The notes under the pieces: model-generated | What the model saw: the letters and a program-made list of their open reading frames with translations, nothing else | The model's database searches: none | What the model was told of the DNA's origin: nothing | Translations under genes and position numbers: made by a program | Shown here: positions 8,182-18,068 of the stretch, piece after piece | How positions within the stretch are numbered: position 1 is the first letter of the stretch | How the letters are laid out: the number at the start of each line of letters is the position of its first letter | Assembly: GCA_035379625.1 (NCBI GenBank) | Contig: DAOSVM010000004.1 | Location: 1 to 64,000, forward strand | Direction: 5' to 3' | Length of the DNA: 64,000 nt | Origin: DAOSCP01 sp035379625 | GTDB taxonomy: Bacteria > Bacteroidota > Ignavibacteria > Ignavibacteriales > DAOSCP01

Positions 8182-8625
8182 ATGTTTCTTGGTAGTTCAA
8201 ATACAACGTTAGATTCAAAAAATCGATTTATTTTACCTTCAAAGTTCAGAAAGTATATCAGTCCAGATGAAACTTCAAAATTTATCCTAAATAGAGGAAT
8301 TTCGCGTTGTATTGATATATATCCACTTAGTTCTTGGAAAAAAATTGAAAAAAAACTTGAAACACTTGATCCATTTAATCCAAAAGACGCTAAATTTATG
8401 CGAGTATTCTTATTTGACACAAATGAATGTGAAGTGGATTCTCAATTTAGAATACTTGTACCACAATCCTTATTAGATTATGCAAATATAACTAAAGAAA
8501 TCTTAGTTGTAGGTATTGCAGATAAATTAGAATTATGGAATCCTGAGGATTATAAGAAATATCTAGAACTTCCTGAAGATGAATATGAACAGCTTACAAA
8601 AGAAGTTATGAGTATAAATATATAA
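8182..8625 (+). CDS. mraZ: Transcriptional regulator MraZ
   Basis: AbrB-like DNA-binding protein of 147 residues with two tandem MraZ folds: FLGSSNTTLDSKNRFILPSK near the start and FDTNECEVDSQFRILVPQSL in the second half. The paired LDSKNRFILP and VDSQFRILVP signatures define the family. It usually controls the cluster it heads and binds the repeats 11 bases upstream. It overlaps rsmH by one base (TAATG), implying translational coupling. Confidence 0.95.
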   Translation: MFLGSSNTTLDSKNRFILPSKFRKYISPDETSKFILNRGISRCIDIYPLSSWKKIEKKLETLDPFNPKDAKFMRVFLFDTNECEVDSQFRILVPQSLLDYANITKEILVVGIADKLELWNPEDYKKYLELPEDEYEQLTKEVMSINI

Positions 8626-9551
8626 TGCAAGACCAATTACATAATCCTGTACTGCTAAAAGAAACAATTGCGAATGTAGTAACTAATAAAAGCGGTATTT
8701 ATTTTGATGCTACTTTTGGTAGAGGTGGGCATACAGAAGAGCTTTTAAAGGTATTAAATAATGATGCTAAAGTTATTGCTTGTGATGTTGACGAGATAGC
8801 TTTTAGGTATGGAAAAGAAAAATTTGTTAATGATAAACGTGTTAATTTGTATCTTTCAAATTTTGTAAATATAAATATTATTGCAAAGATTGAATTCATT
8901 GACGGTTTTGATGGTATTATAGCTGACTTAGGTGTTTCATCGCCGCAATATGATGATAAAGAATATGGTTTTACCTTTAAAGAAAAAGCAAAATTAGATT
9001 TAAGGCTTAATAAAGATATTAAAATTACAGCAGCTGATATTTTGAATGATTTTAGTCAATCTGAGATTTCAGATATAATTTATAATTTTGGAGAAGATAA
9101 AAATTCGAGAAAAATTGCTCGACAAATATGTGAATTCAGAACAAAAAGAAAATTTGAATATACTACTGATTTGGTTGAAGTTATTGAAAAAATAGTTCCA
9201 CCAAATTATTTAAATAAAACCTTGGCGAGAGTCTTTCAGGCATTAAGGATTTACATAAATGATGAATTAAATGTTCTTGAACAATTTGTTGAAAAATCTA
9301 TTACACTGCTCAAACCAGGTCGAAGAATGGGAATTATAACTTTCCATTCGTTGGAGGATAGAATTGTTAAAGAAGTTTTTAGTAAAAATGCAAAAGGTTG
9401 TATATGTCCCCCTTCTTATCCAGTGTGTGTTTGTGGACAAAAACCTAAAATAAAAGTTATTCATAAGAAACCAATTGTACCAACTGAAGAAGAAATAAAG
9501 ACAAATTACAGAGCTAGAAGCGCAAAGTTGAGAGTTATTGAAAAATTATGA
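8625..9551 (+). CDS. rsmH: 16S rRNA (cytosine-1402-N4)-methyltransferase RsmH
   Basis: S-adenosylmethionine-dependent enzyme methylating C1402 in the ribosomal P site, 308 residues. HNPVLLKETI and FDATFGRGGHTEELL form the start of the Rossmann fold; IIADLGVSSPQYD, GRRMGIITFHSLEDRIVK and the C-terminal NYRARSAKLRVIEK are family hallmarks. It sits in its usual place after mraZ and overlaps ftsL by 4 bases (ATGA). Confidence 0.96.
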   Translation: MQDQLHNPVLLKETIANVVTNKSGIYFDATFGRGGHTEELLKVLNNDAKVIACDVDEIAFRYGKEKFVNDKRVNLYLSNFVNINIIAKIEFIDGFDGIIADLGVSSPQYDDKEYGFTFKEKAKLDLRLNKDIKITAADILNDFSQSEISDIIYNFGEDKNSRKIARQICEFRTKRKFEYTTDLVEVIEKIVPPNYLNKTLARVFQALRIYINDELNVLEQFVEKSITLLKPGRRMGIITFHSLEDRIVKEVFSKNAKGCICPPSYPVCVCGQKPKIKVIHKKPIVPTEEEIKTNYRARSAKLRVIEKL

Positions 9552-9871
9552 AAAAAAGTAAAAAAAATATTTTATTCAATTTGTTAGTATCATTTATTCT
9601 AATAACAACAATTGTTTTATATATAGTGTTAAAAATTGAGATTCAAAATATTGAAAAAGAAAAACTTGACTTAGAGCAATCAATTAAAGCTCTTGACGAT
9701 GAATATAATATAGTTTATGCAAATGTTCAAAAATATCAAAGTGCGGAAATAGTAATGCCTGTTGCTGCAATGCAATTGAATATGGTTAAGAAAATACCAG
9801 CTGAAGAAGTCCTTTTTGTAAAAGACGAATTTGACAATTTGCTTAAAGTTATTGATAAAAATTATGAATAA
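9548..9871 (+). CDS. ftsL: FtsL-like cell division membrane protein
   Basis: Small bitopic protein of 107 residues: a lysine-rich cytoplasmic start (MKKSKKN), one membrane segment (about 10-30), then a charged stretch (about 32-60) likely to form the coiled coil of FtsL. FtsL links FtsQ and FtsB to FtsW/FtsI in the divisome. Sequence similarity in this family is weak, so the assignment rests on size, topology and position between rsmH and ftsI. The ftsI start overlaps its last codons. Confidence 0.8.
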   Translation: MKKSKKNILFNLLVSFILITTIVLYIVLKIEIQNIEKEKLDLEQSIKALDDEYNIVYANVQKYQSAEIVMPVAAMQLNMVKKIPAEEVLFVKDEFDNLLKVIDKNYE

Positions 9872-11642
9872 TAGTAGACTCTTAATATCTGTTTCTTTGT
9901 TCTTTGTAATTTTGGTAATCATAATAGTAAGGCTTGTAAATGTTCAGATTATAAATCATGAAGAATATTTATTTAAGGCAGAAAAACAGCAATTTAAGAC
10001 TAAGGAAGTACCTGCTAATCGTGGATTAATTTTCGATTCAAATGGTGATATTCTCGCTTATAATATAAATGTAGTTGATTTTTATGTTGATACAAGAATG
10101 TGTAATGAAAAAAGGAAAGATACTATAGCAGGTAAATTTGCATCAGTCTTAGGAGGGAAAAAGGAAGAATATTTAAAAATCTTGAATTCAGCAAATAAAA
10201 ATGTTCTTCTTGCCAATGATGTGACCTTAGATAAAGCTTTAGAATTGAAAAATTTTGTGATTGATGGGCTTTTTTACGAGGAAAAGCAAATACGTAAATA
10301 TCCATTCAATAATTTGGCATCTCATGTAATTGGTTATATTAATAAAGAACAAAAAGCGGTTGACGGTATAGAGAGAGCTTTTGATGAAAAATTAAGAGGT
10401 AAACCTGGTCTTATATACTTTGAAAGAGATGTAAAAGGAAGGATTGTCCAAGTACAAAATGATTTAAGTGTTAATCCTGTCGATGGCGCTAATTTATATT
10501 TGACAATAAATCGGGTCTATCAACAGATACTTGAAGAAGAATTGCAAAAGGGAATTGCTAAGTTTTCTGCAAAATTTGGTGTTGGAATCATAATGAATCC
10601 GGAGAACGGTGATATTTTAGCGATGACTAGTTTACCCTCTTTTGATCCAAATGAGTATAACAAGTATGATCTAGAACTATTACGGAATAAAGCTATTTCA
10701 GATTTATATGAACCGGGTTCTACTTTTAAATCTATAGCGATGGCTACATTTATTGATAATAGCTTGATACGTGATAATGAAATAATAAATTGTGCCGGTG
10801 GGTTATTAAAGGTTAATGATGTTACAATTAAAGATGATCATGCTGTAGGAAATGTTACACCTAAAGAAATATTGGCGTATTCAAGTAATGTTGGAATGTC
10901 TAAATTAAGCACCAGAATTGATAAGGAAAATTTTTATCTATATTTGAGAAATTTTGGCTTTGGCAATGTAACATCCTGTGGGTTGAATGGTGAAGTTAAA
11001 GGAATTTTATTAAAACCTGAAAAGATAAATGAAATTTATAAAATGTTTATGTCATTTGGATATAGTGTTTCTGTCACACCAATTCAAATGGCAACTGCAT
11101 ATTGTGCTCTTGTAAATGGAGGTACTTTATATCAACCTAGATTAGTTAGTAAAATAGTGTATAAAAATAATCAGGTTGAAGAGATTAGTCCAAAAGCTAT
11201 ACGCAAGTGTATTTCTGAAAAAACTTCATCAAAAATTCGTGATTATATGCGTAGTGTTGTAACAATTGGTACAGCACGTAAAGCTTTTGAAGATTTTAAT
11301 CTTGTTGAAGTTGGTGGTAAAACTGGTACAGCTCAGATAATTGTTGATAAAAAACATACAAGTGCAAAACATAATTCTTCGTTTATAGGATTTTTACCTT
11401 TAAATAATCCTAAACTTGTATGTTATATTTTAGTTAGCCAACCACAAGGTGGCTATGCAGGCGGACAAGTAGCAGCACCTATTTTTAAAAATGTTGTTCG
11501 CAAAATATTACTCATTAACGATGATCTTTTACCTAAAGATAAAAAATATTTGGCATATAAAATAGATACTTCTTTGTTATATAATGATATATCAAATATT
11601 ATGCCAAAAGTAAAAAATAATAAAAATAATAAGAAGAAGTAA
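9864..11642 (+). CDS. ftsI: Penicillin-binding protein 3 / FtsI (division transpeptidase)
   Basis: Class B penicillin-binding protein cross-linking septal peptidoglycan, about 592 residues from ATG 9864; a longer TTG start at 9831 would sit deep inside ftsL and is less likely. It has an N-terminal membrane anchor (about 5-27), a pedestal domain with VPANRGLIFDSNGDILAYN, and a transpeptidase domain with the nucleophile motif GSTFKS near 285, SSN near 345 and KTGTAQ near 485. No C-terminal PASTA domains are seen; the protein ends in a lysine/asparagine-rich tail. Confidence 0.94.
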   Translation: MNNSRLLISVSLFFVILVIIIVRLVNVQIINHEEYLFKAEKQQFKTKEVPANRGLIFDSNGDILAYNINVVDFYVDTRMCNEKRKDTIAGKFASVLGGKKEEYLKILNSANKNVLLANDVTLDKALELKNFVIDGLFYEEKQIRKYPFNNLASHVIGYINKEQKAVDGIERAFDEKLRGKPGLIYFERDVKGRIVQVQNDLSVNPVDGANLYLTINRVYQQILEEELQKGIAKFSAKFGVGIIMNPENGDILAMTSLPSFDPNEYNKYDLELLRNKAISDLYEPGSTFKSIAMATFIDNSLIRDNEIINCAGGLLKVNDVTIKDDHAVGNVTPKEILAYSSNVGMSKLSTRIDKENFYLYLRNFGFGNVTSCGLNGEVKGILLKPEKINEIYKMFMSFGYSVSVTPIQMATAYCALVNGGTLYQPRLVSKIVYKNNQVEEISPKAIRKCISEKTSSKIRDYMRSVVTIGTARKAFEDFNLVEVGGKTGTAQIIVDKKHTSAKHNSSFIGFLPLNNPKLVCYILVSQPQGGYAGGQVAAPIFKNVVRKILLINDDLLPKDKKYLAYKIDTSLLYNDISNIMPKVKNNKNNKKK

Positions 11643-11643
11643 T

Positions 11644-13110
11644 ATGGAATTATCTTATTTATTAAACTACATTAAAGTTATACAAGTCGTTGGTAAAGTT
11701 GAACAAAGAGATATATCAGGTATTGCTTATAACTCTAAGAATGTTGTGAAAAATAATATTTTTGTAGCTATTAAAGGCGTTAATGTCGATGGCCATAAAT
11801 TTATTATGGATGCGATGAATAATGGAGCTATTGCTGTAGTTGTGGAGGATGATAGTGTTATTCCTGATTATATTTTTGAACATAGAAACGTAACAAAAAT
11901 ATTAGTTGAGGATAGTCGTAAAACTTTGGCTAAACTTTCACATGTTTTTTATAAAGAACCTACAAATAAATTAGATCTCATAGGTATTACAGGTACTAAT
12001 GGAAAAACAACAACAACATATATTATTAGAAAAATTTTACAAACTGATCATCGAAAAGTTGGGCTTATTGGAACAATAGCTAATTTTATAGATAATGAAA
12101 AAATTGATACTAATCTAACTACTCCTGAATCTGTTGAATTAAATCAACTTTTTAAAAATATGGTGGATAAAGGTTGTCAGAATGCTGTAATGGAAGTTTC
12201 TTCACATTCATTAGTTATGAATCGTGTTTATGGATTGAATTTTAAGGTTGCAATATTTTCAAATCTTACACAAGATCATTTAGATTTCCATAAAACTATG
12301 GATGAATACGCAAATGCAAAAAAAATATTATTCGATAACTTAGATGAAAATGCGTATTCTGTAGTAAATTATGATGACCAATATTCTCAATTTATGATAA
12401 AAGATACTAAATCAAAAGTATATACTTATGGTTTTGATGATGGATGTGATTTCCAAATATTAGATTTAAGCAATTCGTTAAATGGTTTGTCTTTCAAAAT
12501 TAAATATCAAGAACAAATTTTTAATGTTAAAAGTAAATTAATCGGTAAATTTAACGCTTACAATATTACTGCAGCATTTGTTTCTACATTTATGTTGGGT
12601 ATAGAACCACAAATAATTTTAAAAGCTATTGAAGATTTTGAAGGAGTAAGTGGTAGATTCCAAGTATTAAAAAATAAGAATAAAACTGTTGTTATAGATT
12701 ACTCGCATACACCTGATAGTTTACAAAAAGCATTATCAACATTGAATGAATTAACTAACAATCCAATTTATTGTGTGTTTGGTGCTGGTGGTGATAGAGA
12801 TAAAACAAAAAGACCTATAATGGGGAAAATAGCATCAGAGTTGTCAAAAAAAGTATTTGTCACCTCTGATAATCCTAGAACAGAAGATCCAGAAAAGATA
12901 ATTGATGATATTATTGCAGGAATTAAGTATGATAATTTTATAAGAATATCTGATAGAGAAAACGCTATTAAAGAAGCCATTTTAAATACAGAAGATAATG
13001 CAGTAATTTTAATTGCTGGCAAAGGTCACGAAGATTATCAAATCATTGGGAAAACAAAAATTCATTTTTCAGATGCTGAAATTGCAAATAAGTATTTGGA
13101 GTTATTATGA
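11644..13110 (+). CDS. murE: UDP-MurNAc-L-alanyl-D-glutamate-meso-diaminopimelate ligase
   Basis: Cytoplasmic Mur ligase adding the third residue of the peptidoglycan stem peptide, 488 residues. It has the ATP loop GITGTNGKTTTTY near 115 and the central domain motifs EVSSHSL and FSNLTQDHLDFH. The recognition motif SDNPRTEDP near 416 has the DNPR sequence specific for meso-diaminopimelate, so the wall is of the standard Gram-negative type. It overlaps murF by 4 bases. Confidence 0.96.
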   Translation: MELSYLLNYIKVIQVVGKVEQRDISGIAYNSKNVVKNNIFVAIKGVNVDGHKFIMDAMNNGAIAVVVEDDSVIPDYIFEHRNVTKILVEDSRKTLAKLSHVFYKEPTNKLDLIGITGTNGKTTTTYIIRKILQTDHRKVGLIGTIANFIDNEKIDTNLTTPESVELNQLFKNMVDKGCQNAVMEVSSHSLVMNRVYGLNFKVAIFSNLTQDHLDFHKTMDEYANAKKILFDNLDENAYSVVNYDDQYSQFMIKDTKSKVYTYGFDDGCDFQILDLSNSLNGLSFKIKYQEQIFNVKSKLIGKFNAYNITAAFVSTFMLGIEPQIILKAIEDFEGVSGRFQVLKNKNKTVVIDYSHTPDSLQKALSTLNELTNNPIYCVFGAGGDRDKTKRPIMGKIASELSKKVFVTSDNPRTEDPEKIIDDIIAGIKYDNFIRISDRENAIKEAILNTEDNAVILIAGKGHEDYQIIGKTKIHFSDAEIANKYLELL

Positions 13111-14489
13111 TAGATTTTTCTTACAAAGATTTGGCTCATATACTAAACGCAGAGTTAATAAATCCTATTTACTATAAGAAATTTGATAATATCTCATCAG
13201 ATTCAAGAAATATAACTGAAAATTCAATTTTCTTTGCATTTAAGGGTGAAAAATTTGATGGACATGATTATATCTATAATGTTATAAATTCTGGTGTAAA
13301 GTCAATTGTAATAAATAAAGATAGAATAAACGATTTTAAGAATTTGCAAATTACAATTTTTGCTGTTGACGATACTATTAAAGCATATGGTGATTTAGCA
13401 AAAGTTTATAAAAATAGAATTAAAACTAAAGTCATTGCTATTACCGGTAGTAATGGGAAAACTACAACAAAAGAGCTATTAGCTCATATGTTATCGACAA
13501 AATATAATGTTGTTAAGACAGAAAAAAATGATAATAACCATATTGGTGTTCCTAAAACAATTTTTAAAGCTGATAAGAATACAGAATTTATTGTATTAGA
13601 AGTTGGGACAAATCATCCTGGTGAAATTGAATACTCTGCTAAAATTGCACAACCTGATTATTCATTTATTACATTGATAGGTGAATCTCATTTAGAGTTT
13701 TTAAAAGATTTAAATGGTGTTCTTGAGGAAAAATATGCTTTATATAAAGAAACTATTAAGCATATTGGAGCAATATTTGTAAATATTGATGATGAATTAT
13801 TGGATAAAAAAACAAAAGAACTTATTGAAAGAATAACAATTTCATTTGAAAAAAAAGCTGATTATGAAGGGGAAATTGTGGGTTTTGATGAATTAGGTAA
13901 AGCTACAGTAAGAATTAAAACAGATAATGGTATTATTTTTGACTTGAAAAATCCGCTTTATGGGTTAGCAAATGCTAAAAATTTATTATATGCTGCGAGT
14001 ATAGCTTTCCATTTAGGAGTTGATGTTGAAAAAATTAAAAATTCATTATTGACTTTTGAGGCTGTTGACAATCGAATGAATGTTAAAAAGTTTGCAAATT
14101 TTATGCTAATTGAAGACTATTACAATGCAAATCCAAAATCTATGAAAGCAGCAATTGAATATTTGAATTATTTAAATGTTTACACTAAAAAAATCGCAAT
14201 TTTAGGTGATATGTTCGAACTTGGTGAACATTCAAAGAATGAGCACGAAAAACTTTCATTTTTATTAAATGATTCAAATATACAAAATGTATTGCTTATA
14301 GGAAACGATATGAAATATTTATTCGATAAAATGGATAAAATTAAATTTAATGTAAAATATTTTGATAATCGTGAGGAAATGGTCAAATATTGTGAAAATA
14401 TGGATATAGATGAAAGTATTATTTTGGTAAAAGGATCACGTGGAATGAAAATGGAAGATTTTGCTAACATTTTTAAAAACAAGGCGTAA
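13107..14489 (+). CDS. murF: UDP-MurNAc-tripeptide-D-alanyl-D-alanine ligase
   Basis: Adds D-Ala-D-Ala to complete the UDP-MurNAc pentapeptide, 460 residues. The ATP-binding loop is AITGSNGKTTTKELL near 113; NHIGVPKT and EVGTNHPGEIE are typical of MurF, and EDYYNANPKSMKAAIE is its C-terminal domain signature. No ddl gene accompanies it here. It starts inside the end of murE and ends 2 bases before mraY. Confidence 0.95.
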   Translation: MIDFSYKDLAHILNAELINPIYYKKFDNISSDSRNITENSIFFAFKGEKFDGHDYIYNVINSGVKSIVINKDRINDFKNLQITIFAVDDTIKAYGDLAKVYKNRIKTKVIAITGSNGKTTTKELLAHMLSTKYNVVKTEKNDNNHIGVPKTIFKADKNTEFIVLEVGTNHPGEIEYSAKIAQPDYSFITLIGESHLEFLKDLNGVLEEKYALYKETIKHIGAIFVNIDDELLDKKTKELIERITISFEKKADYEGEIVGFDELGKATVRIKTDNGIIFDLKNPLYGLANAKNLLYAASIAFHLGVDVEKIKNSLLTFEAVDNRMNVKKFANFMLIEDYYNANPKSMKAAIEYLNYLNVYTKKIAILGDMFELGEHSKNEHEKLSFLLNDSNIQNVLLIGNDMKYLFDKMDKIKFNVKYFDNREEMVKYCENMDIDESIILVKGSRGMKMEDFANIFKNKA

Positions 14490-14491
14490 TT

Positions 14492-15601
14492 ATGTTATAT
14501 TATTTCTTTACATGGGTTAATAAGGTATTAAATCCGCCAGGATTTGATGTATTTAAATTTATTACTTTTAGATCGGCTGTAGCAGCTTTTACTGCTTTCT
14601 TTTTATCAATTTATTTTGGCCCAAAGTTGATTAAAAAGCTTCAGAAATTGCAAATTGGTGAAGCAAAAAAAATAGATGGGCCACAAAGCCATTGGTCAAA
14701 AGTCGGTACTCCTACAATGGGAGGTATTTTGGTTATATCTACAGTTACACTATCAACTTTGTTTTGGAGCGATGTTTTAAGTATATATATTATTTTAGCG
14801 TTATTTGTTACTTTATTTTTAGCAGGGTTAGGATTTCTGGATGATTATTTGAAAGTTATAAAAAAGTTTAAAAATGGGTTAGTTGAAAAATACAAATTAC
14901 TAGGTCAATTTATCGTATCATTAATTTTGGCACTTGCTATTTATTATTTACCACAGTTTAGTGGAATAAATTCGCAAACTACAATTCCTTTTATGAAGGA
15001 TGCAAATTTAGATTTTGGAATTTTATATATACCTGTAATTATATTCATAATAACAGCTACATCTAATGCTGTAAATTTAACAGATGGATTAGATGGACTT
15101 TCAATTGGAACTTTTTCAATTGTTTCTTTAGCATTAGCATTTATTTGTTATATTTCAGGAAATTATAAATGGGCAGATTATTTTAACATTATATATTTAC
15201 CTGGTAGCGGGGAATTAACAATATTTGCAGCTGCTCTTTTTGGTGCATCAATCGGTTTTTTATGGTTTAATTCTTATCCAGCACAAATTTTTATGGGCGA
15301 TACTGGGTCTTTGGCTTTAGGAGGTGCTTTGGGAGTAATTTCAATTCTTGTAAAAAAAGAACTTTTATTGCCATTATTAGGAGGTATTTATTTTATTGAA
15401 ACACTTTCTGTAATTATTCAGAGATTTTACTTTAAATATACTAAGAAAAAGTATGGCGAAGGGAGAAGAGTTTTTAAAATGGCTCCGATTCACCACCATT
15501 TTGAGATGAAAGGTTGGCCTGAGCCTAAAATTGTAGTTCGCTTTTACATTATTACTGCTATTCTTGTTTTATTAAGTCTTACTTCATTCAAAATTAGGTA
15601 A
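14492..15601 (+). CDS. mraY: Phospho-N-acetylmuramoyl-pentapeptide transferase
   Basis: Polytopic inner membrane enzyme forming lipid I from UDP-MurNAc-pentapeptide and undecaprenyl phosphate, 369 residues with about 10 membrane helices. Catalytic motifs are visible: PTMGGIL near 73, FLDDYLKVIKK near 115, NLTDGLDGLSIG near 195, MGDTGSLALGG near 268 and the HHHFEMKGWPE loop near 335. It occupies its normal slot between murF and murD. Confidence 0.97.
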   Translation: MLYYFFTWVNKVLNPPGFDVFKFITFRSAVAAFTAFFLSIYFGPKLIKKLQKLQIGEAKKIDGPQSHWSKVGTPTMGGILVISTVTLSTLFWSDVLSIYIILALFVTLFLAGLGFLDDYLKVIKKFKNGLVEKYKLLGQFIVSLILALAIYYLPQFSGINSQTTIPFMKDANLDFGILYIPVIIFIITATSNAVNLTDGLDGLSIGTFSIVSLALAFICYISGNYKWADYFNIIYLPGSGELTIFAAALFGASIGFLWFNSYPAQIFMGDTGSLALGGALGVISILVKKELLLPLLGGIYFIETLSVIIQRFYFKYTKKKYGEGRRVFKMAPIHHHFEMKGWPEPKIVVRFYIITAILVLLSLTSFKIR

Positions 15602-15606
15602 TAAAA

Positions 15607-16950
15607 ATGAACGTTAAAGGAAAAAAAGTAACAATACTTGGTGCTGTAAGAAGTGGAGTTAGTGCTGCACTTTTAGTCCAAAAATTAGAAGGAAAGCCAT
15701 TTGTTAGTGATATGGCTGATGCTAGTAAATTGAATGATGAAATGGTTCGTTTAAGAGAAGCAAATATTCCTTTTGAATTTGGTGGGCATACAGAAAAGGT
15801 TTATGATTGCGATTTTATCATTACTAGCCCTGGTGTTCCTACAAAATCAAAAGTTATACAAGAAGCATTAAAAAGAAAAATTGAAATTTTCAGTGAATTG
15901 GAATTTGCTTCATATTTTTGTAAAGGGAAAGTTATTGCAATTACGGGCTCAAATGGTAAAACTACAACAACAAGCTTGGTACATCATATATTAACAACTT
16001 CAAATAAAAAAACTTATTTAGCTGGTAATATTGGTTTTGCTTTTTCAAATATTTGTTTAGATGTTAAAGAAGACGAATTTGTTGCTTTGGAAGTTTCTAG
16101 TTTTCAGCTTGAAAGGAACAAAAAATTTAAACCATATATTTCAATTATTACAAATATAACTCCAGATCATTTAGATAGATATGAAACATTTGAAGATTAT
16201 AGAAATGCAAAATTATCAATTTATAAAACTCAGGATGAAAATGATTATGTAATTTTGAATTATGACGATAAATTTTCCCAAAGAGAGATAAACAATAAAA
16301 ATGTTAATACAATATTTTTCTCCTTAAACGAAAAGCCAAAAAATTCCATTTATTTAGATAATGAAAATATAATTTTTGAACAAAACGGTAAAATTGTTTT
16401 TGCTTGTAAAACATCTGATATAAAAATAAAAGGTTTGCATAATATTGCAAATTCTATGTGTGCGATCGTTGCGGCTAAGTTATCTGGTTGTAGTAATGAA
16501 GATATTATTAAAGGATTACAAACTTTTGAAGGTGTAGAACACAGATTGGAATTTGTAAGGGAAATTAATGGTGTGAAATATGTAAACGATTCAAAGGCTA
16601 CAAATGTGGATTCATTATATTTTGCATTAAAAAGTTTTGATAATCCTATTTTTTTGATTTTAGGTGGAATTGATAAAGGAAATGATTATAATCAAATAAA
16701 AGATTTAGTACTTCAAAAAGTTAAAAAAATTTATGCGATAGGTCAGTCTGCTGATAAAATATTTAATTTCTTCCATCACGATATAAAAGTTGAAATTAAA
16801 AGTTCATTGAAAGAGTGTGTAGATGCTGCAAATAGTGAGGCCAGAGAAGGGGATATAGTTTTACTTTCACCTGCTTGTGCAAGTATGGATATGTTTAAAA
16901 ATTATGAAGAAAGAGGACGAATTTTTAAAGAATTAGTTTATAATTTATAA
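15607..16950 (+). CDS. murD: UDP-N-acetylmuramoylalanine-D-glutamate ligase
   Basis: Adds D-glutamate to UDP-MurNAc-L-alanine, 447 residues. It has the N-terminal Rossmann start VTILGAVRSGVSAA, ATP loop AITGSNGKTTTTSL near 117, EVSSFQLE, TNITPDHLDRY and the C-terminal YVNDSKATNVDS and GGIDKGNDY motifs. It follows mraY by 5 bases and overlaps ftsW by one base. Confidence 0.96.
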   Translation: MNVKGKKVTILGAVRSGVSAALLVQKLEGKPFVSDMADASKLNDEMVRLREANIPFEFGGHTEKVYDCDFIITSPGVPTKSKVIQEALKRKIEIFSELEFASYFCKGKVIAITGSNGKTTTTSLVHHILTTSNKKTYLAGNIGFAFSNICLDVKEDEFVALEVSSFQLERNKKFKPYISIITNITPDHLDRYETFEDYRNAKLSIYKTQDENDYVILNYDDKFSQREINNKNVNTIFFSLNEKPKNSIYLDNENIIFEQNGKIVFACKTSDIKIKGLHNIANSMCAIVAAKLSGCSNEDIIKGLQTFEGVEHRLEFVREINGVKYVNDSKATNVDSLYFALKSFDNPIFLILGGIDKGNDYNQIKDLVLQKVKKIYAIGQSADKIFNFFHHDIKVEIKSSLKECVDAANSEAREGDIVLLSPACASMDMFKNYEERGRIFKELVYNL

Positions 16951-18068
16951 TGAGAAAGCTTGGAATAACATTGTTTTTTATGATTTTGATTTTGATGCTA
17001 TTTGGTTCGATAATGGTTTTAACTGCTAGTTCGACTTATGCTCAAACAAAGTTTAATAATTCGTATTTCTATTTTTATAGTCATATACAAAAAGTATTAA
17101 TTGCATTTGTAGCTCTTGTTCTTTTTTCAGCTATTGATTATGAATATTACAAATATTATAGCAAATTAATGCTTTTTGGTGGTGTTGTATTACTGATAGC
17201 CACTTTAATTTTTGCTCCAAGTGTTAAAGGGGCTGAAAGATGGATTAATATAGGTGGCTTAAGATTACAGCCAACAGAGATTGTAAAAATTGTACTTTTT
17301 ATTCATCTAGCTAATATGGTTGATAAAAAAGGGGATTTAATTACAGATTTTAAGAATGGTTATGTTTATACTTTGGTTTGGATTTTATTAGTTGCAGCTT
17401 TAATTGTTTTACAGCCTAATTTAAGTAATGCTACTATAATTATTTTTGTTTCCCTTATTGTTCTTTATAATGCTGGAGCTCGATTAAAACATGTTTTATC
17501 AACGCTGCTCACTTTAGGAATACTTGGTTTTTCTATAATGCTTATTATGCCGCATTCACGTGCTAGAATTTTAGCTTATATAACTGGTATAAGTGAAAAA
17601 AAAGCAGGAAATATTCAGTTATATCAAGCATTAGTAGGTATAGGAAGTGGCGGCATAACTGGTTTAGGTTTAGGAAATAGCAGACAAAATAATCTATTTT
17701 TACCTGAACCTTTTGGTGATTTTATATTTGCGATTATTGGTGAAGAATTAGGATTTATTGGTGGGGTTATTTTGGTATTATATTATTTTGCAATATTTTT
17801 TGTAATGATTTTAATTGCAAAAAAAACTGAAGATAAATTTGGTAGACTTATTGTTTTATCGTTTGCGTTTTTGCTGATAATGAGTGCTTATGTTAATATT
17901 TCAGTTGCTATTGGTATTGTTCCAACTACAGGTATCCCTTTACCATTTGTTAGTTATGGTGGAACTTCTATGATCTTTTTGTCAATAGCTATTGGAATTG
18001 TAATTAATATTGCTTTTTCTAATGAAAGAAAGTTTTCACAAAAAATATTAGTAAATCTTGAGAATTAA
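16950..18068 (+). CDS. ftsW: Septal peptidoglycan polymerase FtsW (SEDS family)
   Basis: Membrane glycosyltransferase of the SEDS family that works with FtsI in septal wall synthesis, 372 residues with about 10 helices. GAERWINIGGLRLQPTEIVKI carries the conserved region near 100, GSGGITGLGLGNSRQ near 230 and PEPFGDFIFAIIGEELGF near 250, followed by IVPTTGIPLPFVSYGG, the most conserved SEDS segment. Its location between murD and murG favours FtsW over RodA. It ends immediately before the murG ATG. Confidence 0.95.
   Translation: MRKLGITLFFMILILMLFGSIMVLTASSTYAQTKFNNSYFYFYSHIQKVLIAFVALVLFSAIDYEYYKYYSKLMLFGGVVLLIATLIFAPSVKGAERWINIGGLRLQPTEIVKIVLFIHLANMVDKKGDLITDFKNGYVYTLVWILLVAALIVLQPNLSNATIIIFVSLIVLYNAGARLKHVLSTLLTLGILGFSIMLIMPHSRARILAYITGISEKKAGNIQLYQALVGIGSGGITGLGLGNSRQNNLFLPEPFGDFIFAIIGEELGFIGGVILVLYYFAIFFVMILIAKKTEDKFGRLIVLSFAFLLIMSAYVNISVAIGIVPTTGIPLPFVSYGGTSMIFLSIAIGIVINIAFSNERKFSQKILVNLEN

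Noticed and set aside
8121..8420. Reverse-strand 99-codon frame opposite mraZ
   Set aside because: It is the antisense shadow of mraZ and includes its operator region.
9831..9863. TTG start for ftsI upstream of ATG 9864
   Set aside because: It would add MTICLKLLIKI inside ftsL with no ribosome site; ATG 9864 gives a standard short N terminus before the membrane helix.
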